From assembly GCA_038400315.1 (NCBI GenBank), contig CP151667.1, positions 3,049,174 through 3,113,173 on the forward strand: a stretch of 64,000 nt of DNA, read 5' to 3'. The DNA is from Isosphaeraceae bacterium EP7 (GTDB lineage: Bacteria > Planctomycetota > Planctomycetia > Isosphaerales > Isosphaeraceae). The notes beneath the pieces were generated by a model. The model saw only the letters and a list, made by a program, of their open reading frames with translations, searched no databases and was not told where the DNA came from. A program made the translations under genes and the position numbers. Shown one piece after another: positions 16,536 to 24,070 of the stretch. Positions within the stretch are counted from its first letter, which is position 1; each line of letters opens with the position of its first letter.

Positions 16536-17051
16536 ATGAAGTCCGCCCACTCCATCAAGCTTCTCGCCGCCCTGGTAGCCGTCGCCGCTATCGCACCGCT
16601 GGCCTGGGGCCAGCAGGGGGCCGCGCAGCGGGCCGGCCAGGCGCTCGACAATGCCGGCAAGAACGTCCGTAGGGGCGTGGAGAACGCCGTCGCCCGCGGC
16701 AGGGCGGCCGTGCAGGAGCAGGACCTCCTCGACCGCGTCTATAGCCGGATCCACTGGGACAAGGCCCTCGTCGGCTCCGCCATCGAGCTGGAAGTCCGGG
16801 CCGACGGCACCGCCATCCTCCGCGGCCCGGTTACCAGCGCCGCCGCCAAGGAGCGGGCCCTTGACCTCGTCGAGTCCACCGTCGGCGTGACCACCATCGT
16901 CAACGAGCTCGTCATCGGCAAGGAAGTCCAGGTCATCGAGACCGCCCCGGCCACCACGACCACCACGACCACCACCGTCAAGCCGAAACGGGTCATCATC
17001 ACCCCGCCCGTCGCCGAGCCCCGCGGCGCCAAGGTCATCGTCAAGCCCTGA
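16536..17051 (+). CDS. exported BON-domain protein
   Basis: 171-residue protein with a signal peptide (MKSAHSIKLLAALVAVAAIA, cleavage near AWGQQ). A BON domain spans about residues 65-130: DRVYSRIHWDKALVGSAIEL, VRADGTAILRGPVTSAAAKE, ALDLVESTVGVTTIVNELVI. BON domains of this kind bind phospholipid surfaces in the periplasm. The C-terminus has an eight-Thr run followed by a basic, Pro-rich tail. The ATG at 16536 gives the signal peptide. Its 3' end and terminator are repeated twice further downstream (18693 and 19836), so the gene's end acts as the anchor of an accessory hotspot. Confidence 0.85.
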   Translation: MKSAHSIKLLAALVAVAAIAPLAWGQQGAAQRAGQALDNAGKNVRRGVENAVARGRAAVQEQDLLDRVYSRIHWDKALVGSAIELEVRADGTAILRGPVTSAAAKERALDLVESTVGVTTIVNELVIGKEVQVIETAPATTTTTTTTVKPKRVIITPPVAEPRGAKVIVKP

Positions 17052-17145
17052 CCTCGCCCGCCGGCACACCGCGTGAAATCAACCAGGGCCGCCGATCGTC
17101 CAACCCGGACGATCGGCGGCCCAACTCGCTTCCGGACATTCGCGG
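17000..17145 (+). repeat. hotspot repeat copy 1 (3' end of BON gene plus terminator)
   Basis: The last 50 bases of the BON gene, its stop codon and the terminator hairpin. The same order recurs at 18693 and, from the last Lys codon on, at 19836. This copy has the perfect hairpin, so it is probably the original. Confidence 0.8.
17086..17122 (+). terminator. terminator hairpin of the BON gene
   Basis: Perfect 16-bp stem: GGGCCGCCGATCGTCC at 17086-17101 and its exact complement at 17107-17122, with a 5-base loop, 35 bases past the stop codon. No T-tract follows. In the repeat copies at 18693 and 19836 the right arm has changed and the stem is imperfect. Confidence 0.75.
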
Positions 17146-17268
17146 ACATCGCAGGCGGTGCCCCGCCCCAGGACGAAGAGGTCTCGCGGAGGAACCAGGG
17201 ATCAATCCGTGGCTTCGTGCATTCGGATGGCAAGCGATCGAAGTTGGCGAAGTGCCGCCCCTTGATGC

Positions 17269-17288
17269 TGTATCACGCCCGTGATACA
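17269..17288 (+). promoter_or_regulatory. operator palindrome of the toxin-antitoxin operon
   Basis: TGTATCACGCCCGTGATACA is a perfect 8-bp inverted repeat with a 4-base spacer, ending 31 bases before the antitoxin ATG. RelB/DinJ-type antitoxins bind such palindromes to repress their own operon. The position makes this the likely autoregulatory site. Confidence 0.75.
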
Positions 17289-17319
17289 AATAGAGAGACT
17301 AAAGCAACGGGGATCGAGC

Positions 17320-17583
17320 ATGGGAACCGCGAAGACCGAAGTCATCCACGCGCGAATCGACTCCACCTTGAAGGCTCGGGCCGAGGCGATCTTCGAGACG
17401 CTGGGCCTGAATGCCAGCGACGCGATCCGCCTCTTCTATGCCCAAGTGACGCTGGCAAACGGGTTGCCATTTCCCGTCAAGATCCCCAACGCGGAAACCC
17501 GCGAGGCGATCCAGGATGCCGAGGCCGGCAACCTCAAGCGTTATGGCAGCAGCCAGGAAATGTTCGACGAATTGGGCCTCTGA
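17320..17583 (+). CDS. RelB/DinJ-family antitoxin
   Basis: 87-residue protein. The N-terminus KTEVIHARIDSTLKARAEAI is the ribbon-helix-helix DNA-binding segment, followed by LGLNASDAIRLFYAQVTLAN, which is diagnostic of RelB/DinJ antitoxins, then LPFPVKIPNAETREAI. It should neutralise the toxin encoded next and repress the operon through the palindrome at 17269-17288. The ATG at 17320 was chosen over an upstream in-frame start that overlaps the operator. One base separates its stop codon from the toxin's GTG start, showing translational coupling. Confidence 0.92.
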   Translation: MGTAKTEVIHARIDSTLKARAEAIFETLGLNASDAIRLFYAQVTLANGLPFPVKIPNAETREAIQDAEAGNLKRYGSSQEMFDELGL

Positions 17584-17584
17584 C

Positions 17585-17896
17585 GTGGCGAAGAAAAAGC
17601 CACGGATCCCGCCGCCCGCCTTGCCACCCCTCACACCGTCCCTGACGACCCGCTTCACGCGCGATCTCGAGCGGATGCGAAAGCGCGGCGAAGACCTGGG
17701 GCGATTGAGGCAGGTGATCGCGATCCTCTGCTCGCGCGAACCGCTCGCCCAGGAATACAGGGACCACCCCCTCAAGGGAGAATACAAGGGGTGGCGCGAT
17801 TGCCACGTCTCCCCAGACTGTCTGGTCATTTACCGCATGACAGAGACAGAACTCGTACTTGCACGCACCGGAACACACTCCGACTTGTTTGAATGA
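17585..17896 (+). CDS. YafQ-family mRNA interferase toxin
   Basis: 103-residue RelE/YafQ-type ribosome-dependent endoribonuclease. The catalytic set of YafQ is preserved with exact spacing: His61, His74, Asp78 and His98, plus Phe102 (in HPLKGEYKGWRDCHVSPD and ARTGTHSDLF). The Trp next to the catalytic Asp in E. coli YafQ is Cys79 here. The N-terminus has a Pro-rich extension (PRIPPPALPPLTP) not usual in the family. Start is a GTG one base after the antitoxin stop. All key residues are intact, so the toxin should be active. Located between hotspot repeats 1 and 2. Confidence 0.92.
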   Translation: MAKKKPRIPPPALPPLTPSLTTRFTRDLERMRKRGEDLGRLRQVIAILCSREPLAQEYRDHPLKGEYKGWRDCHVSPDCLVIYRMTETELVLARTGTHSDLFE

Positions 17897-17998
17897 TCGC
17901 CTGGAACGTCCGGCTCCCCTGCAGGTCGGTGAAGCCAACCTCGTTGTCGACCTGCGACCCCGGTTGCAAACGCAAACGGGGCCACCCGTAATTTGGAC

Positions 17999-18658
17999 TT
18001 ATCGCCACCAGAGCTTGAACATTGATGCCCTCCGTTTGAAGCGAGCGAGAGGCACCGATTCGGGATCAAGGAGCGACGGGTCGATGACACCCTCGAGTTG
18101 AAATCCGAAGAGCTCTCTCAGCGCCGCATCTCCAAGCTCCAGCGGATGAAACGGGAACGGGTACGGAGGTTCGACTTCATCGTCGTCTTCGGGGTCCACC
18201 GCCGGATGCTCTCCGGACCAGTACGGTCCTTCGAAGGCCATCCGTGGGCCGATGTCCTCGATGACTCCGCTGTCGGGTGACAGACTCAACGAACGCTCGA
18301 GCTTGCCAGCACGCCAGACGGCGAAGGCAAACCAGTCGACCACGCTGTGCATCGCATGCAGATAGATTGTCCGCGACCCTGCGCATTCGAGGAAGCGTGG
18401 CGACAGCCTGGAAGGGTAGTCGATCCCGATCTCCTTGGCGGCAACGACGGAGAGCCCCGGAAAGCAGCCGATGTCGATCTCGCCGTCCGGCGGACAGGTC
18501 TGCGACAACGTCCCATCCGCGAGCGGTGCGAGCCGGTCCTTCGGGAACAACTCGGCGGCTAGCCTCGATGTCGCGTTGCGATCCAGCCTGGGCCGTCCAG
18601 CCAGCAAGTCACGAGGGCTTCCGTCCGCGTAGACGAGCATCCACGTTTTCGCTCCCAT
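17999..18658 (-). CDS. DUF6928-like protein
   Basis: 219-residue soluble protein. The N-terminus MGAKTWMLVYADGSPRDLL and the blocks TCPPDGEIDIGCFPGLSVV and TIYLHAMHSVVDWFAFAVW agree with the DUF6928 family as I know it (MGAKT start and a central W-F-A block). The C-terminal half has an acidic segment (DPEDDDEVEPPYPFPFHPLE) and a helical end. No catalytic motif and no known role. Codon use is less extreme in GC than core genes around it, in line with its place between hotspot repeats 1 and 2, opposite in strand to the toxin-antitoxin pair. Confidence 0.7.
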   Translation of the reverse strand: MGAKTWMLVYADGSPRDLLAGRPRLDRNATSRLAAELFPKDRLAPLADGTLSQTCPPDGEIDIGCFPGLSVVAAKEIGIDYPSRLSPRFLECAGSRTIYLHAMHSVVDWFAFAVWRAGKLERSLSLSPDSGVIEDIGPRMAFEGPYWSGEHPAVDPEDDDEVEPPYPFPFHPLELGDAALRELFGFQLEGVIDPSLLDPESVPLARFKRRASMFKLWWR

Positions 18659-18692
18659 AGATCCCCCAGTGGGTTCAACAAGATCATGAAGT

Positions 18693-18907
18693 CACCCCCC
18701 GTCGCCGAGCCCCGCGGCGTCGAGGTCATCATCAAGCCCTGACCTCGCCACCGACACACCGCCCGAAATCAACCAGGGCCGCCGATCGTCCAACTCGGAT
18801 GTTCGGAGGCCCAACTCGCTTCGAGACCTTCGCGGCGATCACGATCAACCTTTGAACCGATATTGTTCCAAAAGCAGGGCCCTGCCGACCAACCATGAGG
18901 GATCGGG
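18693..18907 (+). repeat. hotspot repeat copy 2
   Basis: Repeats the BON 3' end (CCCGTCGCCGAGCCCCGCGG, then AAGCCCTGACCTCGCC) and the terminator region with a decayed right arm. Downstream it shares a further stretch with copy 3 (TTTGAACCGAT, CTGCCGA, GAGGGAT) that copy 1 lacks. Copies 2 and 3 share the changed arm ACTCGGATGTTCGG, so one derives from the other. Confidence 0.75.
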
Positions 18908-19206
18908 AGCGACGTTGCCGTGATCATTTTGTCGAGCGTCATGGAAACGAACGTCACGCGGTCGCCTGACTTCAGCTTCCCCTGGGGCTCGTCGAGCCGG
19001 ACTCGAGGTTGGAACTTCAGAAGATCGGGATCGCCGGCCTTCGGGGCGAAGGTGTCGAGGGCCGAAGAATCCTCTCGTTGAAGGCAGTGCAAAGGGCGAT
19101 CCGTTCGCCCGACCTTGATGCGAACCGTTGATGTTTGAGCGGCAGGGACGTGGATTGCCGGGCGCGGAGAAGGCGACTGACAGGTCGTCGTGAGCGAGTT
19201 CGTCAA
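18769..19206 (-). CDS. hypothetical protein, translationally coupled to DUF3592 gene
   Basis: Possible 145-residue protein starting at a TTG that overlaps the DUF3592 stop (TTGA). The frame shows ordinary coding composition and sequence such as KLKSGDRVTFVSMTLDKMI, but I recognise no family. The last 25 residues are encoded inside hotspot repeat 2, so the original end was probably lost when the repeat was formed. An alternative frame here is longer at the N-terminus but overlaps the neighbour. It may be a truncated gene rather than a working one. Confidence 0.4.
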   Translation of the reverse strand: MTNSLTTTCQSPSPRPAIHVPAAQTSTVRIKVGRTDRPLHCLQREDSSALDTFAPKAGDPDLLKFQPRVRLDEPQGKLKSGDRVTFVSMTLDKMITATSLPIPHGWSAGPCFWNNIGSKVDRDRREGLEASWASEHPSWTIGGPG

Positions 19207-19715
19207 CCGATCGACAGGTTCCGAAGGAGCACGTCTTCGCCCCAGAAACACAGCCAATAGAGGCAAGTTGCCCCGGCGGATAACGCGAGCCAGATTCCCG
19301 AGAAGATAAAATTCGAAAGTATCGATTTACTGATTCCATAGGAGAGGCACGATTCGGCGGGATTGGCGGGATTGTAGCGAGCGGAGACGAGATTGGCCCC
19401 TTTCAGTTTCCGGTAAATTTCCTCGTGCGCGGCCACGCCGATGCTGGGTGCATACCCGAAGGCGAGCACCGTCCCCTCGTATTCGACGCCCCCGACGTCG
19501 TAAGTGAAGCGGACCTCGACACCGTGGGTCGTGGCGCCGTCGCCGTCGCCGCGATGCTCTTTCAAGGCGAGTTCAGAGAACTGGCACGGAGTCACCGGCC
19601 AATAGCTCGCACGCCTTGATTGCCATGCGTTCCACAGACCCAGGCCGAGAATGACGAATCCAATTGAGGAGAAAATGCTCATAAACACGATGAAACCGCC
19701 GACGCCTTCTTTCAT
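19203..19715 (-). CDS. DUF3592 membrane protein
   Basis: 170-residue protein with an N-terminal membrane helix (VGGFIVFMSIFSSIGFVILG), a soluble domain and a C-terminal membrane helix (NFIFSGIWLALSAGATCLYW). The central domain fits DUF3592: YWPVTPCQFSELALKEH, VEVRFTYDVGGVEYEGTVL, LVSARYNPANPAESCL. The role of the family is unknown. The ATG at 19715 was preferred to the GTG at 19724 because GGAG lies at normal spacing only from the former. Codon use is AT-richer than core genes. Lies between hotspot repeats 2 and 3. Confidence 0.8.
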   Translation of the reverse strand: MKEGVGGFIVFMSIFSSIGFVILGLGLWNAWQSRRASYWPVTPCQFSELALKEHRGDGDGATTHGVEVRFTYDVGGVEYEGTVLAFGYAPSIGVAAHEEIYRKLKGANLVSARYNPANPAESCLSYGISKSILSNFIFSGIWLALSAGATCLYWLCFWGEDVLLRNLSIG

Positions 19716-19835
19716 TGCATGCACTCCGCCGTCGGCTCACGATTCGTTTCGCGACAAGTCAATCTAACATAGCCAGATAAATGAGATGCATCAAATTCAT
19801 TAATCAATCCTGGACCGAGGGGGCTGGATTTCGAC

Positions 19836-20010
19836 AAGCCCTGACCTCGCCGCCGACACTCCGCTCGATCTCTAACAGGGCCGCCGATCGTCCAACTCGG
19901 ATGTTCGGCGGACCGTCCCGCATCCTGACGTCCACGGCCATCGCGACCAACCCTTGAACCGATTTTGCTCAGATCGCATCGCTCTGCCGATCAACAATCG
20001 AGGGATAGGG
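19836..20010 (+). repeat. hotspot repeat copy 3
   Basis: Begins with the last codons of the BON gene (AAGCCCTGACCTCGCC), continues through the decayed terminator region and ends with GAGGGATAGGG just before the MazG-like gene. Most similar to copy 2. The right arm is further changed (GGCGGACCG), so no good hairpin forms. Confidence 0.7.
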
Positions 20011-20019
20011 ATAACGCAA

Positions 20020-20320
20020 ATGGCTGAGCATTTCAACGGACTAACCCCAGCAGAAGCGGAGCGTCTAGCTTTTGATCGCCGAAGAAATGGGCGAGGCGAT
20101 AAAGGCTATCGGAAAGGTGCTGCGCCACAGCTACGAGAGTAAGCATCCTGATGGTGGCCCTACTTACCGCGAGTCGCTAGATAAGGAGCTGGGCGATGTT
20201 CGGCACGTGATGATTCGCCTTTGCCACGCGGGAGACTTGCATAAGATCGCCATCCACGACCGCGCCGACGCCAAGGCGGTAATCGTAGGTCCATACCTAC
20301 ACCACCAGACCGAGGAGTGA
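20020..20320 (+). pseudogene. MazG-like nucleotide pyrophosphohydrolase, frameshifted
   Basis: The N-terminus MAEHFNGLTPAEAERLA is in one frame (from ATG 20020); the continuation LIAEEMGEAIKAIGKVLRHS, the YRESLDKELGDVRHVMIRL block and YLHHQTEE are in the next. Removing one T from the run TTTT at 20070-20073 joins them into a normal protein of about 100 residues. The family is the all-alpha NTP pyrophosphohydrolase group seen in phages (EEMGE and ELGDV metal-binding motifs). Either the gene is broken, or it uses programmed slippage at the T-run, or the base is a sequencing error. The next gene follows with 2 bases between, its ribosome site GAGGAG lying in this gene's end. Probably phage-derived. 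Confidence 0.7.
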
Positions 20321-20322
20321 TT

Positions 20323-20892
20323 ATGTCGGAAATTTACGTCAGCACCGATGTCGAGACGGACGGCCCGATCCCTGGCCCCCACTCCATACTCAGCTTCGGC
20401 TCGGCCGCCTACACCGCCGACAAGCAGCTCGTCGCCACCTTCGAGGCGAACCTGAACACGCTCCCTGGGGCCCAGGGACACCCCGAGACAATGGCCTGGT
20501 GGCAAACACAACCCGAAGCGTGGGCAGAATGCCGCCGAGATCCTCGCGATCCACAAGAGGCGATGAAGGCTTACGTCGCCTGGCTCAAGGGTCTACCGGG
20601 CAAGCCCGTCTTCGTCGGGTACCCCGCCGGTTTCGACTTCCTCTTCGTTTACTGGTACCTGATTCGGTTCGCGGGCGAGTCGCCATTCTCCTTCTCGGCT
20701 CTGGACATCAAGACTTTCGCGATGGCCTCACTGGGCACCAGCTACCGCGAGACGGCCAAACGGCGGATGCCGAAGCATTGGTTCGACGATCCACCACACA
20801 CCCACAAGGCGTTGGACGACGCCATCGAACAAGGCGCGTTGTTCTGCAACATTCTGGCGGACAACCGAAAACTACACCAGACAAAGGGTTGA
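20323..20892 (+). CDS. DnaQ-like DEDD 3'-5' exonuclease
   Basis: 189-residue protein with the exonuclease motifs in order: Exo [11 protein letters not shown] (Asp and Glu), Exo II with Asp in [13 protein letters not shown], and Exo [14 protein letters not shown] with the His and Asp of the DEDDh type. Two metal ions bound by these residues remove nucleotides from 3' ends. The ATG at 20323 is preceded by GAGGAG. Tightly coupled to the MazG-like gene, a pairing common in phages. It could act in nucleic-acid turnover or defence; nothing more specific is shown. Confidence 0.8.
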   Translation: MSEIYVSTDVETDGPIPGPHSILSFGSAAYTADKQLVATFEANLNTLPGAQGHPETMAWWQTQPEAWAECRRDPRDPQEAMKAYVAWLKGLPGKPVFVGYPAGFDFLFVYWYLIRFAGESPFSFSALDIKTFAMASLGTSYRETAKRRMPKHWFDDPPHTHKALDDAIEQGALFCNILADNRKLHQTKG

Positions 20893-21039
20893 GCAACCTC
20901 CGGCAAAGAGATTGTCTCAGAACGTGAAGTTCTCGTTTTTCAATCGATGCGTTCGGTTCCCAGCATGACTCGAAGTTCACGCGACCCGGCGACTCGGCTA
21001 CGATTGGCGGCTCCGGATTTAGCCGCGTTCGAGGCACTC

Positions 21040-21624
21040 ATGACCCCCATCTTCTTCGAGACTCCCGCCGACTTCCAGGCATGGCTCGCCACGAATCACG
21101 ATGCGACCGATCACGTCTGGGTCGGCTTTTACAAGAAGGGTTCGGGCCGTCGGAGCATGACCTGGCCCGAAGCGGTCGACGAGGCCCTGTGCTATGGATG
21201 GATCGACAGCATCCGCAAGGGCGTCGATGCCGAGAGCTATGCGAACCGCTTCACGCCTCGCAAGAAAGGCAGCGTCTGGAGCAACGTCAACGTCGAGCGG
21301 GTCCGGATGATGACCGAACTCGGCCGCATGCAGCCCACCGGGCTCGCGGCGTTTGCAGCCCGCAAGGAGAACCGATCGGGGATTTACTCGCACGAACAAG
21401 GCGAAGTAGACCTGCCCGAGCCGTATCAGGGGCTGCTGCGAGAAAACCCGACGGCGTGGGAGTTCTATCAACAGCAACCGCCGTCTTACCGGAAAGCGGC
21501 CAGCTGGTGGGTCGCGAGTGCCAAGCGAGAAGAGACCCGTCAGAACCGATTGAACTCGCTGATCGCCCACTCGACTCGGTCAGAGCGGATCCCGCAGTTC
21601 ACCTGGAAGAAGCCATCAAGTTGA
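21040..21624 (+). CDS. YdeI/OmpD-associated family protein
   Basis: 194-residue soluble protein of the YdeI family: TPADFQAWLATNHDATDHVW, GFYKKGSGRRSMTWPEAVDE, ALCYGWIDSIRKGVD and RFTPRKKGSVWSNVN are characteristic blocks, followed by SYRKAASWWVASAKREETRQ near the C-terminus. The family has been linked to bacteriocin or polymyxin resistance in some bacteria, without a known reaction. The ATG at 21040 has GAGG six bases upstream; earlier in-frame starts lack family similarity. Single gene. Confidence 0.88.
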   Translation: MTPIFFETPADFQAWLATNHDATDHVWVGFYKKGSGRRSMTWPEAVDEALCYGWIDSIRKGVDAESYANRFTPRKKGSVWSNVNVERVRMMTELGRMQPTGLAAFAARKENRSGIYSHEQGEVDLPEPYQGLLRENPTAWEFYQQQPPSYRKAASWWVASAKREETRQNRLNSLIAHSTRSERIPQFTWKKPSS

Positions 21625-21966
21625 AAATCCGTCGCCCCAACGTCTGAAGGCCAGGCTCCCCCAGGGACGCGACCTTCCAATTGGCCTGATTTTTCGATGG
21701 CTGCGGCGTAATCATCGAAGTCTTGCGATTGAAATCGACCAAAGAAATCCAGATTGGTCCAAGCCGACCTCGATCCTCTCGGCCAACGCGTTGACAAAAA
21801 TCAACACGGCCACAGAATTCGCAAATTGTAGGGAGGAAATCGGCGTTTCGAACGACTGTTTCAGAAGGGGGCACTGCGTTTCGATGCCGATGCGTCGGTT
21901 ACCCCTTAAATCTGGCAGCACCCTGGAATTTGCACCGAAGACCAACGTGACGAAGGGGTCACATAC
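21625..21966. other. intergenic stretch before the split gene
   Basis: 342 bases with no recognisable gene, noticeably AT-richer between about 21680 and 21940. It should carry the promoter of the gene at 21967. No repeat or RNA element was recognised. Confidence 0.5.
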
Positions 21967-22419
21967 ATGCCCGCCACGCCCGCCCAGATACGCGCCAACC
22001 GCGAGAATGCGACGAAGTCGACGGGGCCGAAGAGTTCGGCGGGGAAGGAGGTGGCCAGGCGCAATGCGCTCAAACATGGGCTGGCGGGGCGCGGGACGGT
22101 GATGGTGCCGGATGACGAGTTCGAGAAGAGTAGACGGCTCGCGAGCTGGAGTGTCGACCTGATTCCGCAGGGGGACATGCAGCGGCACATGGCCGAGCGG
22201 GCCGTTGCCTGCTCGGTCCAGTTCGACCGCGCGGTCGCCCAGGATGAGGCGATGCGCGCCGAGCGGACGCGGAGGGCCTCCGAGGTCTGGGACGAACGGG
22301 CCAGGGAACAGGCTCGGGCGGATATCATCAAGGTGCGCAAGCAGATCGATTATCTGATGCTGGGGCTTCGGAGCGGGCCAAGGTCCACGGCGACCCGTTC
22401 GACGCCGGGGCCGGCATGA
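21967..22419 (+). CDS. N-terminal part of a split conserved protein
   Basis: 150 residues. The start (PAQIRANRENATKSTGPKSS, then AGKEVARRNALKHGLAG) is a conserved N-terminus found in a large family of bacterial proteins of unknown function. After about residue 130 the sequence loses family character. In the other frame, upstream of the next gene's ATG, the sequence continues sensibly (GASERAKVHGDPFDAGAG), so a frameshift near 22355-22370 probably splits one gene. The stop codon overlaps the next ATG (ATGA), so translational coupling of two real proteins is the alternative. Confidence 0.6.
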   Translation: MPATPAQIRANRENATKSTGPKSSAGKEVARRNALKHGLAGRGTVMVPDDEFEKSRRLASWSVDLIPQGDMQRHMAERAVACSVQFDRAVAQDEAMRAERTRRASEVWDERAREQARADIIKVRKQIDYLMLGLRSGPRSTATRSTPGPA

Positions 22420-23981
22420 GGCTGCGCGGGACCGTGATCGGCATCGACTGGATCCTCGGCCAGTATGACCAGCTGGCCCGGCGACTTGACGACCAGGGGT
22501 GGGGCGCCCGCGATGCGTTGCGGCTCATCGCGCTGCTCGATGACGTCGACTGCGTCGACACGACCCGGATCCAGACCCTCGCCGGCCAGAGCGCCCCGCC
22601 GCTCCCCCCGTGCAGCCGGGTGCCCAGCTACTGGCAGCCCCAGAACAACCCGCCGCAACCGGAACGCGAGGCCGCCGACCACGCCGCCAAGCTCGAGCGC
22701 CGGGCGGCGGTCGTCGCCGAGCTCTCGCAGATCATCCGGGACGACCGCGAACGCCTGACCGCCCGGCGCGCCCGCTGCGAACGGCTCGACGACCTGGACC
22801 GCGACGAGGCCCCCTGGCGCACGCTCGTCGACACCACACACGGCGGCGAGGCCCTGCGCCGCTACCAGGTCGCCGCCGAAGGGGGCATCCAGCGCTCGCT
22901 CACCCTGCTGCTCAAGATCCGCAAGCAGACGGGCGAAGAGCAGGGGGCCGGCCAACCGCCCGCCCACGACGAGGCCCCACGCCCGCGAATCCTCCGCGCC
23001 GACGGAGCCCTGCAACCCGCGTCCGCCGAGCAGGACAGCAACTCCGATCCCGATCCGTCGACCACCCCGCCCGACGGCCCAGGCCGGGCCGTCTCGCTCG
23101 ACATCCAGGCCGCCGAGAAGCCGGGGCACGCGGGAGCACGCCGGGCCCCTGGCGGCGCCCGAACGAAGGAGAAGGCGGTCAGCAATGCGGCCGCCCCCAC
23201 CGAGGCTCCCGCGATCGTTCGCCCCGCCACGGCCCAGCACGCGAAGGCGCGCGGGCCCGAAGTCGACCTGAGCACCGACGACCCCAACCGACGACCCGAC
23301 AAACTCCGCGAGATGGAAGCCTACCTCCGCATGCACGCGGAAGGGGCCTTCGACACCCACCGAGACGAGGCAACGGGCGGTCTGCAATCGCACCGCATCG
23401 GCATGATGAACGACGATCCCGCAGGCCCCTCAATCGCTCAGCATCGAGACGCCGGTCCGACCGAACGCCCACCGGCGACCGTTAAAGGAAAATCCGGCGT
23501 AAAACCTGAATCGGTCGACCGAACCCCCGTTCACGCGTTGACAACACGCCCCACCCGGAACCCCCATTCCGTGGCCGATGTGGGCCTGGACGACGGCCAG
23601 GCGGCCGGAAACGTGTCGAAACCGCCCTCAACGCACACGCCCGCCTCGCACCTCCGCAGGACCGATCCTCGCCAGCGTCCGGATCGCGTAACCAATGCGA
23701 ATCACAGCACAGCGTACGTCCAACGTAAGCAAGACGCCCGAACCTTCCAGCCCGCCTCGGGTCGCACGGAAGCCTCGACGGTCTCCGCCGGCCCGACACG
23801 GGTCGCCGGCCGCGAGGCCGGATCCGTCGCGCGAAACGAACCCAATGACGCAACCCATTTGAAACAAAGGAGTTTCAACCAAAACGAGCGGGCCCAGCCC
23901 GTCGCCGGTCCGCGCGTCCCGGATCCCATCGGCGACGGCCACGCCCCCGACCTCCCGCGGGCCATCCCGCCGCCGAGCTGA
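22416..23981 (+). CDS. C-terminal part of the split conserved protein
   Basis: 521 residues. The first part (TVIGIDWILGQYDQLARRLD, then ARDALRLIALL) is what normally follows the N-terminal module of the preceding gene within one polypeptide. Residues about 70-180 are helical and charged. From residue 190 on, the protein is Pro/Ala/Arg/Thr-rich, low in complexity and probably disordered, and the true end of the conserved part is unclear. No signal peptide or catalytic motif. Function unknown. Confidence 0.55.
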   Translation: MRLRGTVIGIDWILGQYDQLARRLDDQGWGARDALRLIALLDDVDCVDTTRIQTLAGQSAPPLPPCSRVPSYWQPQNNPPQPEREAADHAAKLERRAAVVAELSQIIRDDRERLTARRARCERLDDLDRDEAPWRTLVDTTHGGEALRRYQVAAEGGIQRSLTLLLKIRKQTGEEQGAGQPPAHDEAPRPRILRADGALQPASAEQDSNSDPDPSTTPPDGPGRAVSLDIQAAEKPGHAGARRAPGGARTKEKAVSNAAAPTEAPAIVRPATAQHAKARGPEVDLSTDDPNRRPDKLREMEAYLRMHAEGAFDTHRDEATGGLQSHRIGMMNDDPAGPSIAQHRDAGPTERPPATVKGKSGVKPESVDRTPVHALTTRPTRNPHSVADVGLDDGQAAGNVSKPPSTHTPASHLRRTDPRQRPDRVTNANHSTAYVQRKQDARTFQPASGRTEASTVSAGPTRVAGREAGSVARNEPNDATHLKQRSFNQNERAQPVAGPRVPDPIGDGHAPDLPRAIPPPS

Positions 23982-24070
23982 CGCCCGTGAGCCCCGTTCG
24001 GACTGTCCGGGGGCCGGAAATCCGGCTAGAATGACGGTCAGATGCTTCGACAATGGCGGGGAGGTTCGGC

